A DNA stretch of 64,000 nucleotides from JBBITI01 sp963735055 (GCA_963735055.1 CAVTJN010000007.1:62001-126000), one strand, 5' to 3'. Positions 40,358-49,981 are shown, counted from the first letter of the stretch. Numbers and translations are program-made. Notes: generated by a model from the letters alone, not told the origin.

Positions 40358-40601
40358 CGTTTCCCTCCTATATCCAGGACGTAATACGTTTCCGAGATAC
40401 CGTCTTCCCGATTGCCGCTTTCGAGTTAATCACCCACACTATACCACTGTCGACCGCACCGGGAAAGGTGCTTCCCGAAGCACTGAAGTGAACGGCGCGC
40501 CGTCACGTTGCCAGAATCTGCGGCCCGCGATATAATCGCCATGATTTCGGAAAGACTTGTCCGTTATCTTTCGGAATTGCGGAAGAATGTCAGGAGGAAG
40601 A

Positions 40602-42373
40602 ATGGCAGAAAAAGACAGGGTCTACAAGTGTCTGAATCCCATCGGCAACCAGGAGGCAGTGGCCCAGTACCCGCTGGCGCCGCGTCTCAACAAACTCGAC
40701 GGCAAAACCATCCATCTCAGCATCTGCGGCGAGGCGGATATCTGGGTGCCCTTAGAGAAACGATTGAAGGGCGATTATCCCAATGTCCAGTGGACGGTGA
40801 AGAAGCGATTCCACATTGTACCCATGGAGCTTACCGAAGAAGAGCGGAAGACCACCGATGCGGTGATACTGGGCGTCTGCTGGTGACATGGCGCTGTTAA
40901 TAGGCAGTTGCCTTATTTAGCTGACCTGGAGCAATCCGGAATTCCCACCGTACTCATCGTTTTCAATGAAGAGACTGAAAAGGTGAAGCACGATTCCGTC
41001 ATCTTCGGCATCCCCAAGTTGCGATTCGTGGTAGCCTCGCGCAACTCCCTCGGCGGCGTGTCCGAAGCGGACAAACTTCTGGAGCCGGTACTTGACGCCC
41101 TGACCCGGCCTTTGAACCAGGACGAAAAGGCAAGCGGTAATTGGGCGCCCAAACAACCCCGGATCCTGTTCGAGGGGACCCTTCCTGAGGCCGAGATCTT
41201 CTACAACCAGACGATCGACATTCCCCGGTTGCTGGGAGCTTCCTTCTCCAAGTACACCGATGGTCTGCCGGTAGTCATTCCGACCGAGGAACGGGTACAG
41301 GCAATGCTCAAGGGTACCAGCCACAAGCCGGATGAACTGATCACCCTGCAGCGCGACCTGGAACTGCGGGGCGGGCCGGCGGCGGCGGTTGAGAGTTCGG
41401 TGACCAAGAAGAAGGGTGAAGTGGTGGAGTTCATGCCCATGTACCGCACGGCCACGGTGGAGCAGGTGGCGGTGAATGCGGTGATGGCCGGGTGTAAACC
41501 GGAGTATTTCCCGGTGGTGCTGGCCATAGCGGAGTCGGGCGGCGGCACCGGGGATGGCCGGGGCGGCGGCGGCTCGTTCATCGTCAGCGGCCCGATCTAC
41601 AAAGAGATCGGGATGAACGTGACCAACTTCATCTTCGGGCCCGGCAATCCGGCCAACAAGACCATCGGCCGGGTGGGCAGCATAATGTGGCGGAACCTGG
41701 GCGGCTATGAGGAAACGATCAGCACCATAACCACGATGGGCAATCCGGTCACCAATGGCGGCTTCATCTTTGCCGAGTATGCGGAGGGACTACCGCCGGG
41801 GTGGAAAGGCCTGAACGAGGAGATGGGCTTCCGGAAAGACGAAAGCATGATCATGACGGCCAACATGATGGGGGGCTGGGGAATCGGCCAGCAGCACATG
41901 CCGGGCGTCTACCGCTCGCTGCAAAGGACCGGGCATGGGGCGATGGCCAGGTTCCTGGGTGTCAAAGGTATCCCGGGCCCGCACAACTACCTTGAATACC
42001 TCATCAAAGACATCTGGGCCACCATGGAAGGAGGCTTCACCCTGGTGATGCCGCCGCAGATCGCCCAGGACCTGTATGACTATGGTTTTAAGACCAAACA
42101 GTCGATCTACGAATGGATATGGAAACAGAGTTTCGAGCCGGTGGCAAATACCGCATGCGGGGTATGCCGGACTTCGTCACCAACGGCTGGCTGGGGATCG
42201 AGAAGACGTCGGGCAAGCCCTGGCGGGAGCTGCCCGACGATTACATGGTACCGGTCGGAGGCAACGATCCCTTCGACAGCTACAATATTGTGGTTATCAA
42301 CATGGAGGAAACGGCCCCGGCGCGATATGGCGGCGGCCACGGCCAGGCATTCAGCATAGATGCCTGGCGATAG
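40602..42373 (+). CDS. UGSC-like selenoprotein paralog 3 (motif C-W-U-H-G-A), one frameshift
   Basis: ATG 40602 behind AGGAGGAAGA. UGA 40884-40886 is Sec95 between GVCW and HGAVNRQLPYLADLEQ. Same domain order as paralog 1 (ILFEGTLPEAEIFYN, DGLPVVIPTEERVQAML, QVAVNAVMAGCKPEYFPVVLAI). One base indel near 42147 separates ...KQSFEPVA from KYRMRGMPDFVTNGW; after it the frame ends FSIDAWR at 42373. About 590 residues. The near-identity to paralog 2 extends to synonymous positions around the UGA (only CAC/CAT differs in the first codons). Confidence 0.82.
40887..40921 (+). promoter_or_regulatory. Putative SECIS hairpin, paralog 3
   Basis: Stem AGGC/GCCT with loop AGTT (40902-40913), then AAT/ATT around a single bulged T, then GCT/AGC. 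It begins 16 nt after the UGA. Confidence 0.55.
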
Positions 42374-42404
42374 TACCCTCCTGACACGCTGCTAGCTCTC
42401 AAAT

Positions 42405-42445
42405 AAAGAATGAGGGCGGCGCCGAATGCGCCGCCCTCATTCTTT
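42405..42445. terminator. Strong bidirectional intrinsic terminator
   Basis: A perfect 17-bp stem starting AAAGAATGAGGGCGGCG, with loop CCGAATG and a matching 3' arm ending in ATTCTTT. A-rich and T-rich ends serve both directions. It lies between convergent paralogs 3 and 4. Confidence 0.9.
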
Positions 42446-42501
42446 GTTACCCAACTCCCGCATCAGCGGATTGCGAGTGCGGAGCTGACCGCCGTCATGG
42501 C

Positions 42502-44268
42502 TTAACGCCAGACGTCGATGCTATAGGCCCCTTCAGCGCCACCGGTGCGCCCGCCACCCATCATCATTTGTTCCTCGCCGTTCCCGGTAACAATCACCAG
42601 GTTGTCCCAGGGATCGTTCATGGCCGGGATCATGAAATCATCAGACAATTCTTTCCAGTGTTTCCCTGAGGTCTTTTCGATCCCCAACCAGGCATTCGTG
42701 CGCATATCGGGCCACGAGTGGAGTCGGTATTCGCCGACCGTCATGTAGCTCTTCTTGTAGATGAACTCGTAGATCTGCTCTTTCGACTTGAAGCCGTACT
42801 CGTACAGCTGCTGGGCCATCTCGGGAAACATGTAAATGCCAATCCCGCCTTCGGCACTGGCCCAGAGGCCCGGTGTGATGTACTCCAGCCAATTGTGGGG
42901 GCCCGGCTTGCCTTTGACTCCCAGCCTTCGGGCCATGCCGCCATGCCCGCTTTTCTGCAGCGCCCGGTATCCGCCGGGTGAGAACTGGACCCGCCCCCCG
43001 CCCCCGGGCGACCCCATGACCAGAATGCTCTCGTTCTTCCCGAAATCACATTCTTCGTTCAGGCCTTCCCATCCCGGCGGCAACGCGTCGGCGTTTTCCG
43101 CAATGACGTTCGAAAGGCCGCTCCCCCAGACACCACAGTTGGTGACGGTCGGGATGTTGCCGCCCAGGTTTCGCCACATTAGTTGCGACGCCCGTCCCAG
43201 CGACCGGTTGGACACGTTGCCGGGTCCCAGGATGTTGACATCGACGTTCATGTCGATCTCTTTGTAGTAGGGACCGCTGATGACGTAGCCTCCGCTCCCG
43301 CGGCCGTCGGAGCAACCCCCGCCGGACTCCGCCATGGCCAGCAGTACCGGCATGTGTTCCGGTTTGCATCCGGCCATCACGCCGATAATGGCTATCTTCT
43401 CGACCGTCGCCGTCCGCCTCAAGGGCAGGTAGTGGACGGGATCGCCCTTCTTGCCTGAGTTTCCGATCTGGACCGATCTGTCGCCCAGCCGGTGGTCTCT
43501 TTGGAACCTGATGACCTCATCCGCCTTGTGGCTGGTGCCTTTCAACATTTCAGCCACGCGTTCCTCGGTCGGAATCCTGAGCGGCAGGCCGTCACCATAA
43601 AGGGCGATCGAAGCGCCGCCGAGCGTTGGTATCTTCTCGGTCTGCTCGTAGACCTTCTCCGCGTCTTCGAGCGTACCCTCGAAGAGTACGCGCTTGTCCG
43701 GAATTTCCCATCTGCCTTTCTTCTGTTCCGCTGCAGTGGGCGGTCTGGTCAAAGCATCGATCAGTTCCGGCACCATTCTCTCGACGTCGGGGACGCCGGG
43801 GACGGTGCGGGAAGCGTGAACGCATCTCATGTGCGGCACGCCATTCAGTTTGCAGGCCTGTTTCCAGCAGCCGTCCTGGTCTCCGTAGATGATGAAGACA
43901 CTCGGAATACCGGCTTTTTCATAGGTCGATAGGGTGGGCAACTGCTCCCATATGGCGCCATGTCACCACACGACCGCGCGGATAAGCCCGTCGGCTGTCT
44001 TCATCTCTTCCGGCGACAGAGCCACGCTTCCCGCTACGGTCATGTGGGGGGCGGCTCTGGTGACGTGCCAGTTGACGTTCGGATAGACCCGCTGCAATGC
44101 CAGGGGCAGCGGAATCGTGATATCCTGTTCGCCGCCGGCGCCGATGCTGATGTAGATGTTCTTGCCGTCAAGCTTGTCGAGACGTGGCGCCAGTGGGTAC
44201 AGGTCCACCGGCTCCTGCGTGCCTACCGGGTTGAGACATTTGTAGCTTGTTCCTTTGGCTGCCATCAT
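42502..44268 (-). CDS. UGSC-like selenoprotein paralog 4 (motif V-W-U-H-G-A)
   Basis: 588 residues with UGA 43963-43965 as Sec102. ATG 44268 behind AGGAGAGTG. N-domain: GTSYKCLNPVGTQEPV, PRLDKLDGKNIYISIGAGGE, DGLIRAVVW-U-HGAIWEQLPTL. Unlike paralogs 1-3 it lacks the Cys two residues before Sec, so that Cys is not essential to the family. C-domain: VLFEGTLEDAEKVYEQ, DGLPLRIPTEERVAEMLKGT, ATVEKIAIIGVMAGCKPEHMPVLLAM, a Gly-rich GGGCSDGRGSGGY loop and a final YSIDVWR. Frame intact apart from the UGA. Protein divergence from paralogs 1-3 is high while the U-H-G-A core is kept, which argues for selection on UGA. Confidence 0.84.
43935..43962 (-). promoter_or_regulatory. Putative SECIS hairpin, paralog 4
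   Basis: Coding-strand stem GG-a-GC/GCCC, closing by C-G and G-C pairs on loop AGTT, or alternatively TGGG/CCCA with an 8-nt loop. The AGTT loop lies at the same distance from the UGA as in paralogs 1-3 although the surrounding codons differ. Confidence 0.5.
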
Positions 44269-44431
44269 CACTCTCCTGGATCTCGTATTGTTCGCTCAAT
44301 AATAGTCTCTCGACCGTACCGGAGGCAAACGCCGCCATTGAATGCTCAAGAAACGAGTGTTCGAAACATGAGCCGTCCAGGCAGTACAATAGAGACAGAC
44401 TAAAGATGACCAGGCGGCCCGGAGAGTTGAA

Positions 44432-45922
44432 ATGAGTAGTCCCCAGAATGCACCCGCGCCGAACCCGCAAGACTCGGAACTGCCGGTGCCCGACTCCCCG
44501 TTTGTGATGGTCATATTCGGCGTCACCGGCGACCTGTCGCACCACAAGCTGATGCCTTCCCTGTTCTCGCTCTTCAGGCAGAAGCTGTTGCCCGGTGATT
44601 TCTCCATCATCGGATTTTCCAGACGTGACGTGAGTGATGAGGAGTTGCGCCGGTCTTTTGGGACCTTAGGAGCTGAGGCCGGCTGGACTGAGTTTGCCGC
44701 CCATCTGACCTACCAGCAGGGACTGTTTGAAGAAGAGCAAGGTTACCGGGCATTGTCCGGGAAGCTGGCGAGGTTCGATGCCAGGTCGGGGGGTCAGGCT
44801 ACTATTATTCTCTATCTGGCGACGCCCCCGGCAAATTATGAGGTGATCCTGGCCAACATCGACAGTATCCTGATGTCGAGCGAGACCGGGAGCAATCAGC
44901 GGACACGCGTGGTCGTCGAGAAACCGTTTGGCGAAGATCTGGACACGGCGAGAGCACTGGACAAGACTTGCTCCCTCAAATTTGAAGAGAAGCAGATCTT
45001 CCGCGTGGACCACTATCTGGGGAAGGAGACCGTACAGAACATACTCGCCTTCCGGTTCGCCAACGGGATTTTCGAACCGGCCTGGAACCGGAACTACATC
45101 GACCATGTCCAGATAACCTGGTCGGAGAAGAAAGGAGTTGAAGGCAGAGGGAAGGTCTTTGACGAAATGGGGCTGCTGCGCGATATCGCCCAGAACCATC
45201 TTATGCAGCTTATCGCCGCCGTCGCCATGGAGCCTCCCACCAGCTTCGTCAATGAGGATATCCGGGATGCCCGGTTTAACGCCATCAGGTCCATCCGGAT
45301 CATCGAGCCGGACAACGTTTCCCGGTACACGGTCCGGGGGCAGTATGCGTCATACCATGACGAAAAGGACGTCGCCCCGGATTCCACCACTGAAACGTTC
45401 GTGGCGCTTCAGTTGTTTGTCGACACCCCCCGGTTCGCCGGCGTTCCGTTCTATGTCCGGGCCGGCAAGAAAATGCCCCGGGATGTGGTTGAGATTTCCA
45501 TCTTCTTCATCCAGACGTGCCACGTCCTCTTCAAAGAATACGGTTGTCCCGAAGCCGGCAATGTTATCACCATAAGGATTCAGCCGGACGAAGGGATTTC
45601 AATCCGGTTTGTGGCCAAGAAACCCGGCGTCAAACTGGCCTTGAGAATGTCGACCCTGGACTTTTCATACAGCGAGGGGTTCGAAGAACAGATCGCTGAT
45701 GCTTATGAAAGGATCTTGCTCGACATCCTGCGGGGTGATCCCACCCATTGCAGCCGGAGCGACGAACTCGATCATTCCTGGGAAATCATCACCAGGATAT
45801 TGGAGGGCTGGTCGCTGAACACCGCCCCCAAACTGCTGAAGTACGGTGCCGGGGAGTGGGGTCCCAAAGAGGCAAACGAGATGATCGAACGGGATGGCCG
45901 GAGTTGGCTCCAGGATCGTTAG
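44432..45922 (+). CDS. zwf: Glucose-6-phosphate 1-dehydrogenase
   Basis: First step of the oxidative pentose phosphate pathway, producing NADPH and 6-phosphogluconolactone. 496 residues, normal length. N-terminal Rossmann motif FGVTGDLSHHKLMPSLF, catalytic-loop RVDHYLGKE with the substrate-binding Lys and His, EKPFGEDLDTA, and FVNEDIRDARFNAIRSI. C-terminal alpha+beta domain: FYVRAGKKMPRDVVEI, then PDEGISIRFVAKKPG. ATG 44432 with GGAGAG upstream. Followed within 15 bp by gnd. Confidence 0.92.
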   Translation: MSSPQNAPAPNPQDSELPVPDSPFVMVIFGVTGDLSHHKLMPSLFSLFRQKLLPGDFSIIGFSRRDVSDEELRRSFGTLGAEAGWTEFAAHLTYQQGLFEEEQGYRALSGKLARFDARSGGQATIILYLATPPANYEVILANIDSILMSSETGSNQRTRVVVEKPFGEDLDTARALDKTCSLKFEEKQIFRVDHYLGKETVQNILAFRFANGIFEPAWNRNYIDHVQITWSEKKGVEGRGKVFDEMGLLRDIAQNHLMQLIAAVAMEPPTSFVNEDIRDARFNAIRSIRIIEPDNVSRYTVRGQYASYHDEKDVAPDSTTETFVALQLFVDTPRFAGVPFYVRAGKKMPRDVVEISIFFIQTCHVLFKEYGCPEAGNVITIRIQPDEGISIRFVAKKPGVKLALRMSTLDFSYSEGFEEQIADAYERILLDILRGDPTHCSRSDELDHSWEIITRILEGWSLNTAPKLLKYGAGEWGPKEANEMIERDGRSWLQDR

Positions 45923-45936
45923 GGGGGACAAAAGTC

Positions 45937-46884
45937 ATGAAGATTGGATTCATCGGACTGGGGAAAATGGGGCGCCGGATGGCCACCAGGCTGTTTCTCG
46001 AGAAGCACGAGCTTGTGGTCTGGAACCGGTCGCCCGGTCCGTCTCAGGAACTGGTGGAGGAATGCGCCAGGCTGGAGAGCAAGCAGCCCGGCGTCGGCCG
46101 GGTCAGCGCTGCCGCGTCATTGCCTGATCTCGTCCGCGGGCTGCCCCGACCGCGCATCATATGGATGATGCTTCCGGCCGGCGAGCCGACCGGGTCAGTG
46201 TTGGGGACCGTTTCCGATTTGCTTGATAACAACGATATTCTCATCGACGGGGGGAACGCTCATTACAAAGATACTGAGGCGCGGTTCCGTCTCCTGACAG
46301 AGAAGAAGGTGAGGTTCCTGGGGATCGGGGTCTCCGGCGGCATTATCGCCGAAAGGCAGGGCTATCCAATGATGGTCGGCGGCGACCGATCGGCCTATGA
46401 CGACATCGAACCGGTCCTGAGTTCGTTGGCCAGGCCATCCGGCGGGCATCAATATTTCGGGACGGGCGGGGCGGGGCACTTCGTCAAAATGGTACACAAC
46501 GGCATTGAATATGGAATAATGCAGTCGTTGGGCGAGGGCTTTGAAGTACTCGAAAAAGCCCCCTACAAGCTGGACCTGGCAGATGTGGCCCGGCTTTATC
46601 AAAAAGGGACGCTGGTGTCCGGATTCATGCTGGACCGGGTTGTGGAGGTCCTGGAACGGAATCCGAATCTGGCAGGTATGCGCGGCGTTATCGCAGAATC
46701 GGGTGAAGCGCAGTGGATGATTGACCAGGCGCGGGAAGAAAAGGTTGAGGTTGACATAATCAGACGCTCCCTGGACTACCGAAAACAGTCCCAGACCGAT
46801 ACCGGAGTGCAGGAATCATTCACCGCCAAACTCGTGGCCGCCCTGCGTAACGCTTTTGGCGGGCATGACATCCAAACGAAATAG
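45937..46884 (+). CDS. gnd: 6-phosphogluconate dehydrogenase, decarboxylating (short NAD-type)
   Basis: Converts 6-phosphogluconate to ribulose-5-phosphate and CO2 with NAD(P)H. 315 residues, the short form. NAD(P) motif IGFIGLGKMGRRMATRL, IDGGNAHYKDTEAR, GVSGGIIAERQGYPMMVGG, catalytic HFVKMVHNGIEYGIMQ (Lys and Asn). ATG 45937 behind AGGGGGGAC, 14 bp after zwf, so the two form an oxidative-pentose operon. The pair would feed NAD(P)H to the nearby reductases, which is inference. Confidence 0.9.
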   Translation: MKIGFIGLGKMGRRMATRLFLEKHELVVWNRSPGPSQELVEECARLESKQPGVGRVSAAASLPDLVRGLPRPRIIWMMLPAGEPTGSVLGTVSDLLDNNDILIDGGNAHYKDTEARFRLLTEKKVRFLGIGVSGGIIAERQGYPMMVGGDRSAYDDIEPVLSSLARPSGGHQYFGTGGAGHFVKMVHNGIEYGIMQSLGEGFEVLEKAPYKLDLADVARLYQKGTLVSGFMLDRVVEVLERNPNLAGMRGVIAESGEAQWMIDQAREEKVEVDIIRRSLDYRKQSQTDTGVQESFTAKLVAALRNAFGGHDIQTK

Positions 46885-46935
46885 GCACGGCGCCGCAACC
46901 CCGGGAGTGCTCCGCCTTGCCGGCATAGGGATACC

Positions 46936-47341
46936 ATGTTAGCAACACTTCAAGTGGAAACGCGGGCGCGTAACCAGATGATCGACATCACGGCGCAGGT
47001 GGCCGGGGTGGTGACGCGTTCTGGCATGCGTTCGGGGCTGTGCCTTGTCTTTGTGCCGCACACGACGGCCGCGGTGACCATCAACGAGAACGCTGACCCG
47101 AGTGTCCGGCACGACATGCTTTTGTCACTGGAGAAGCTGGTGCCGGCGGACGCCCCCTACACACATGTGGAGGGGAACAGCGATAGCCACCTCAAGGCGA
47201 GCCTCATCGGGTCCTCGGTCGCCGTGATTGTCGATGATGGCCGTCTTCAGCTTGGCATCTGGCAAGGCATCTTCTTCTGCGAGTTTGACGGGCCGCGCCG
47301 CCGGCAGCTTCATGGTCAAGGTCATGGAAGACAAGTTAGGT
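46936..47341 (+). CDS. yjbQ: YjbQ / UPF0047 family protein (frameshift near the end)
   Basis: Small barrel-shaped protein reported to have secondary thiamine-phosphate-synthase activity. Family signatures: CLVFVPHTTAAVTINENADPSV, HVEGNSDSHLKASLIGSSV and LQLGIWQGIFFCEFDGPR. Expected length is about 135 residues. After FDGPRRR one base shift gives the proper end FMVKVMEDK, and a stop lies close by, so the true end is near 47341; the uncorrected frame runs on to 47451. It sits 52 bp after gnd. Confidence 0.75.
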
Positions 47342-47508
47342 TGCTCTGGCTCGAAGGCAACCGGGAGGCAATGGGACTTGCGCCCCGGCCAGTGGCGACA
47401 GTATCATGTCTCAACTGCTATCCGGCCGTGTTGGGAAAGGAGCCCGGTTGACGAATTGAAAGACATGGTGCAACGGATAACGGAGTACGCTACCTGCTAG
47501 GACGGAAT

Positions 47509-49476
47509 ATGTACGACTGCAAATACCCGCACTTGTTTTCCCCGATTCAACTCGGCAATACCCTGTTCCGCAACCGGATATTTGCTGCGCCCACCGGCGT
47601 GTCTTACTCGGACCCGAGGCACCGTCCCATAGACGAGACGATCTGCTACTACGAGCGTAAGGCCAGGGGCGGCGCCGCGTCGGTGTGTGTGGGTGATGTC
47701 ATGGTTGACTCCGAGCACAGCCAGCACGGCCGTTACAACATGATGATGGATGACAACGAGATAATGCCGGCGCTGAACAAACTATCCTCGGAGATAAGCC
47801 GCCATGGTGCGGTCCCCACGATTGAGATATTCCACGCCGGCTCGGCCGCGACTGTTACCTACCTGGACGGCCGCGAAGTCTACGGGCCTCAGGATGGCTA
47901 CGTGGAGGGCGCCCTTGGTCATCCGCGGGTGTATGCCCACGCCATGGACCGGGCAATGATGGACCGCGTCATCAAGAAATATGCCGACGCGGCGGCGCTG
48001 GCCAGGCGCTGCGGCTTCGGTATGGTGCTGTTACACGGAGGGCACGGCTTTCTGATGCACCAGTTCATGTCGCCGACGTTGAACCATCGCACTGACGAGT
48101 ACGGCGGGTCCTTCGAGAAACGCATGCGTTTCCCGCTTGAGATCATCCGGGCGGTGCGGCGGGCCGTCGGAACGGACTTCCCGCTGGAACTTCGTATCTC
48201 CGGCAGCGAGGTCTACGAAGGTGGCTACGGCGTCGAATACGGTTGTCGCATTGCCGGGGCCGTCGACGGTATGGTGGACCTCATCCACGTATCCGCCGGC
48301 TCCCACGAGGATCCGCGGGTGTTCACGGTTACCCACCCTTCAATGTTCCTGGAAGATGGCGTCAACGTGAAGTACGCCGCCGAGATAAAGAAGCACGTCA
48401 GGCATTCGAAGGTCGCCACGGTGGGGGCCCTGTCCGACCCGGCAATGCTCGAAGAGATCATCGCCACCGGTAAGGCGGACGTGGTCGAACTCGCCCGGGG
48501 CATAATCTGCGACCCGGACCTGCCGAACAAGGCGCGGACCGGACGCGACCGCGAGATCAGAAAGTGCATACGTTGCTTCACCTGTTTCTCCAGCTTGATC
48601 GGGCATGGTCAGATCGTCTGTGCCCTTAATCCCGAGATCGCCGACGAGTCAGAGCAGAAGTACCAGAGGCCGGCGGCCAAGCGGCAGAAGGTGCTCATCG
48701 CCGGCGGTGGCGTGGCCGGAATGGAGGCCGCTCTGACCGGCGCAAAGCGCGGCCATCAGATCATCCTGTGCGAGAAGTCGGACCGGCTCGGGGGGGTCCT
48801 CCGGTGCGAGGATAACGTGCCCTTTAAGAAACACCTGCGGGAGTATCTTGACCAGCAGGCGATGTTCATCGCCCAAATGGACATAGATTTGCGAATGAAC
48901 ACCAGCGTCACCAGGGAGCTGGCGCGGGAGATAGCGCCGGACGTCATCATCGCCGCCATCGGCTCGCGACCCCTGATTCCCAGTATCCGGGGCATCGACG
49001 GCCCCAATGTCATCGGCGCCGAGGCACTTTACTCCTCTCCCGAAAAGGCCGGCGAAAAGATCGTCATTTTGGGCGGCGGCCTGGTGGGTTCTGAGCTCGC
49101 CATATACCTGGGCGACCTGGGTCACGACGTGACGATAATGGAGATGCTGCCGGTTCTGAATGCGGGCGACAACATCCTGCAGGGACGGTCCATCAGCCTG
49201 GAGATCGACCGCCTCGGCACGAAACTGGCGCTTGCCACGAAGGCCGTGGAGATAAACGAACGGGGCGTGCTGGGCGAGAGCCCCGGGGGGCGTGCGCTCT
49301 TTCAGGCGGACACGGTGGTCTGCGCCCTGGGCCGCCTCCCCCGGTGGACCGATGCCGATGATCTGCGTTTCTGTGCGCCGGAGTTCCACCAGATCGGCGA
49401 CTGTCTGGCGGCCAGGAACATCTATGAGGCAACCCGCACCGCCCACCACATCGCCCTTGATCTGGGCGAACACTAG
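47509..49476 (+). CDS. FMN/[4Fe-4S]/FAD oxidoreductase of the 2,4-dienoyl-CoA reductase (OYE-like) family
   Basis: 655 residues. N-terminal FMN TIM barrel: LFSPIQLGNTLFRNRIFAAP, then HGGHGFLMHQFMSPTLNHRTDEYGGSFEKRMRFPLEII, typical of Old Yellow Enzyme relatives with His/Asn and Tyr active residues. A four-Cys iron-sulfur site follows: KCIRCFTCFSSLIGHGQIVCALNP. C-terminal FAD fold VLIAGGGVAGMEAALTGAKRG and NAD fold IVILGGGLVGSELAIYLGDLGH complete the FadH/BaiCD-type layout. It probably reduces an alpha,beta-unsaturated or related CoA/carboxylate substrate. ATG 47509 and fully intact. Confidence 0.87.
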   Translation: MYDCKYPHLFSPIQLGNTLFRNRIFAAPTGVSYSDPRHRPIDETICYYERKARGGAASVCVGDVMVDSEHSQHGRYNMMMDDNEIMPALNKLSSEISRHGAVPTIEIFHAGSAATVTYLDGREVYGPQDGYVEGALGHPRVYAHAMDRAMMDRVIKKYADAAALARRCGFGMVLLHGGHGFLMHQFMSPTLNHRTDEYGGSFEKRMRFPLEIIRAVRRAVGTDFPLELRISGSEVYEGGYGVEYGCRIAGAVDGMVDLIHVSAGSHEDPRVFTVTHPSMFLEDGVNVKYAAEIKKHVRHSKVATVGALSDPAMLEEIIATGKADVVELARGIICDPDLPNKARTGRDREIRKCIRCFTCFSSLIGHGQIVCALNPEIADESEQKYQRPAAKRQKVLIAGGGVAGMEAALTGAKRGHQIILCEKSDRLGGVLRCEDNVPFKKHLREYLDQQAMFIAQMDIDLRMNTSVTRELAREIAPDVIIAAIGSRPLIPSIRGIDGPNVIGAEALYSSPEKAGEKIVILGGGLVGSELAIYLGDLGHDVTIMEMLPVLNAGDNILQGRSISLEIDRLGTKLALATKAVEINERGVLGESPGGRALFQADTVVCALGRLPRWTDADDLRFCAPEFHQIGDCLAARNIYEATRTAHHIALDLGEH

Positions 49477-49694
49477 CCCTTCCGGCCCGGCGTAGACGTA
49501 CCGCTGTCTCTCCCAAGAAGCGCGCCATGAAAGATAGAACATAATACCTTCCAGTCTTCTGCTTCCCGTGCGATACTTAAGACCCCGAGAGCAGGTCTCA
49601 CTCGTGGTGAGACTCAACGGAAGCAGGCGACTGGTCGGTTAGGCTGAACAGTGATCACCCTCGAAGACAGAGCCTGGCCGCTGGAGGTAAGAGA
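49477..49694. other. Intergenic stretch before the zinc-finger gene
   Basis: Holds CGAGAGCAGGTCTCACTCG-like inverted sequence near 49587-49607 (GGTCTCAC...GTGAGACT), a possible stem-loop. No gene seen. Confidence 0.35.
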
Positions 49695-49874
49695 GTGTTT
49701 GGCAAGAAGATGAGCAGGCCGGTGCCGGTAAGCGATTTCCACTGTGGTGTGTGCGGGATTGATTATTTCGATCAGTACCAGTTCGAGCGGCACGTCGGCC
49801 TCGCCCACACGAGAACATCGATTCGCAAGGCCGATGCCAAAGAGGCCCTGGCGGGGTCTGAAAACAAGGCGTGA
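49695..49874 (+). CDS. Small C2H2 zinc-finger protein
   Basis: 59 residues; GTG 49695 behind CTGGAGG and stop TGA 49872-49874. The core CGVCGIDYFDQYQFERHVG continues into LAHTRTSI: two Cys spaced by two residues, twelve residues, then His-x4-His, with the aromatic and Leu-like core positions of a classical C2H2 finger. Bacterial C2H2 proteins (Ros/MucR and similar) usually have a different spacing, so this eukaryote/archaea-like finger is notable. Probable nucleic-acid or protein binder. Confidence 0.6.
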   Translation: MFGKKMSRPVPVSDFHCGVCGIDYFDQYQFERHVGLAHTRTSIRKADAKEALAGSENKA

Positions 49875-49981
49875 TTCGAAAGGTCGACGCTCCTCCGGAG
49901 AAGGCGGACCGGAAGACAGGCCCAGATCAACATCGGAATTCAAGGATGTGATTCCGGCCCACGGATGGAGGCAACGCCAGA

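Noticed and set aside
28759..43965. The selenoprotein TGAs as ordinary stops separating two-gene operons
   Set aside because: The sequence between TGA and the next possible start is conserved in frame in five genes, no ribosome site precedes the downstream parts, and N- and C-domains always occur together.
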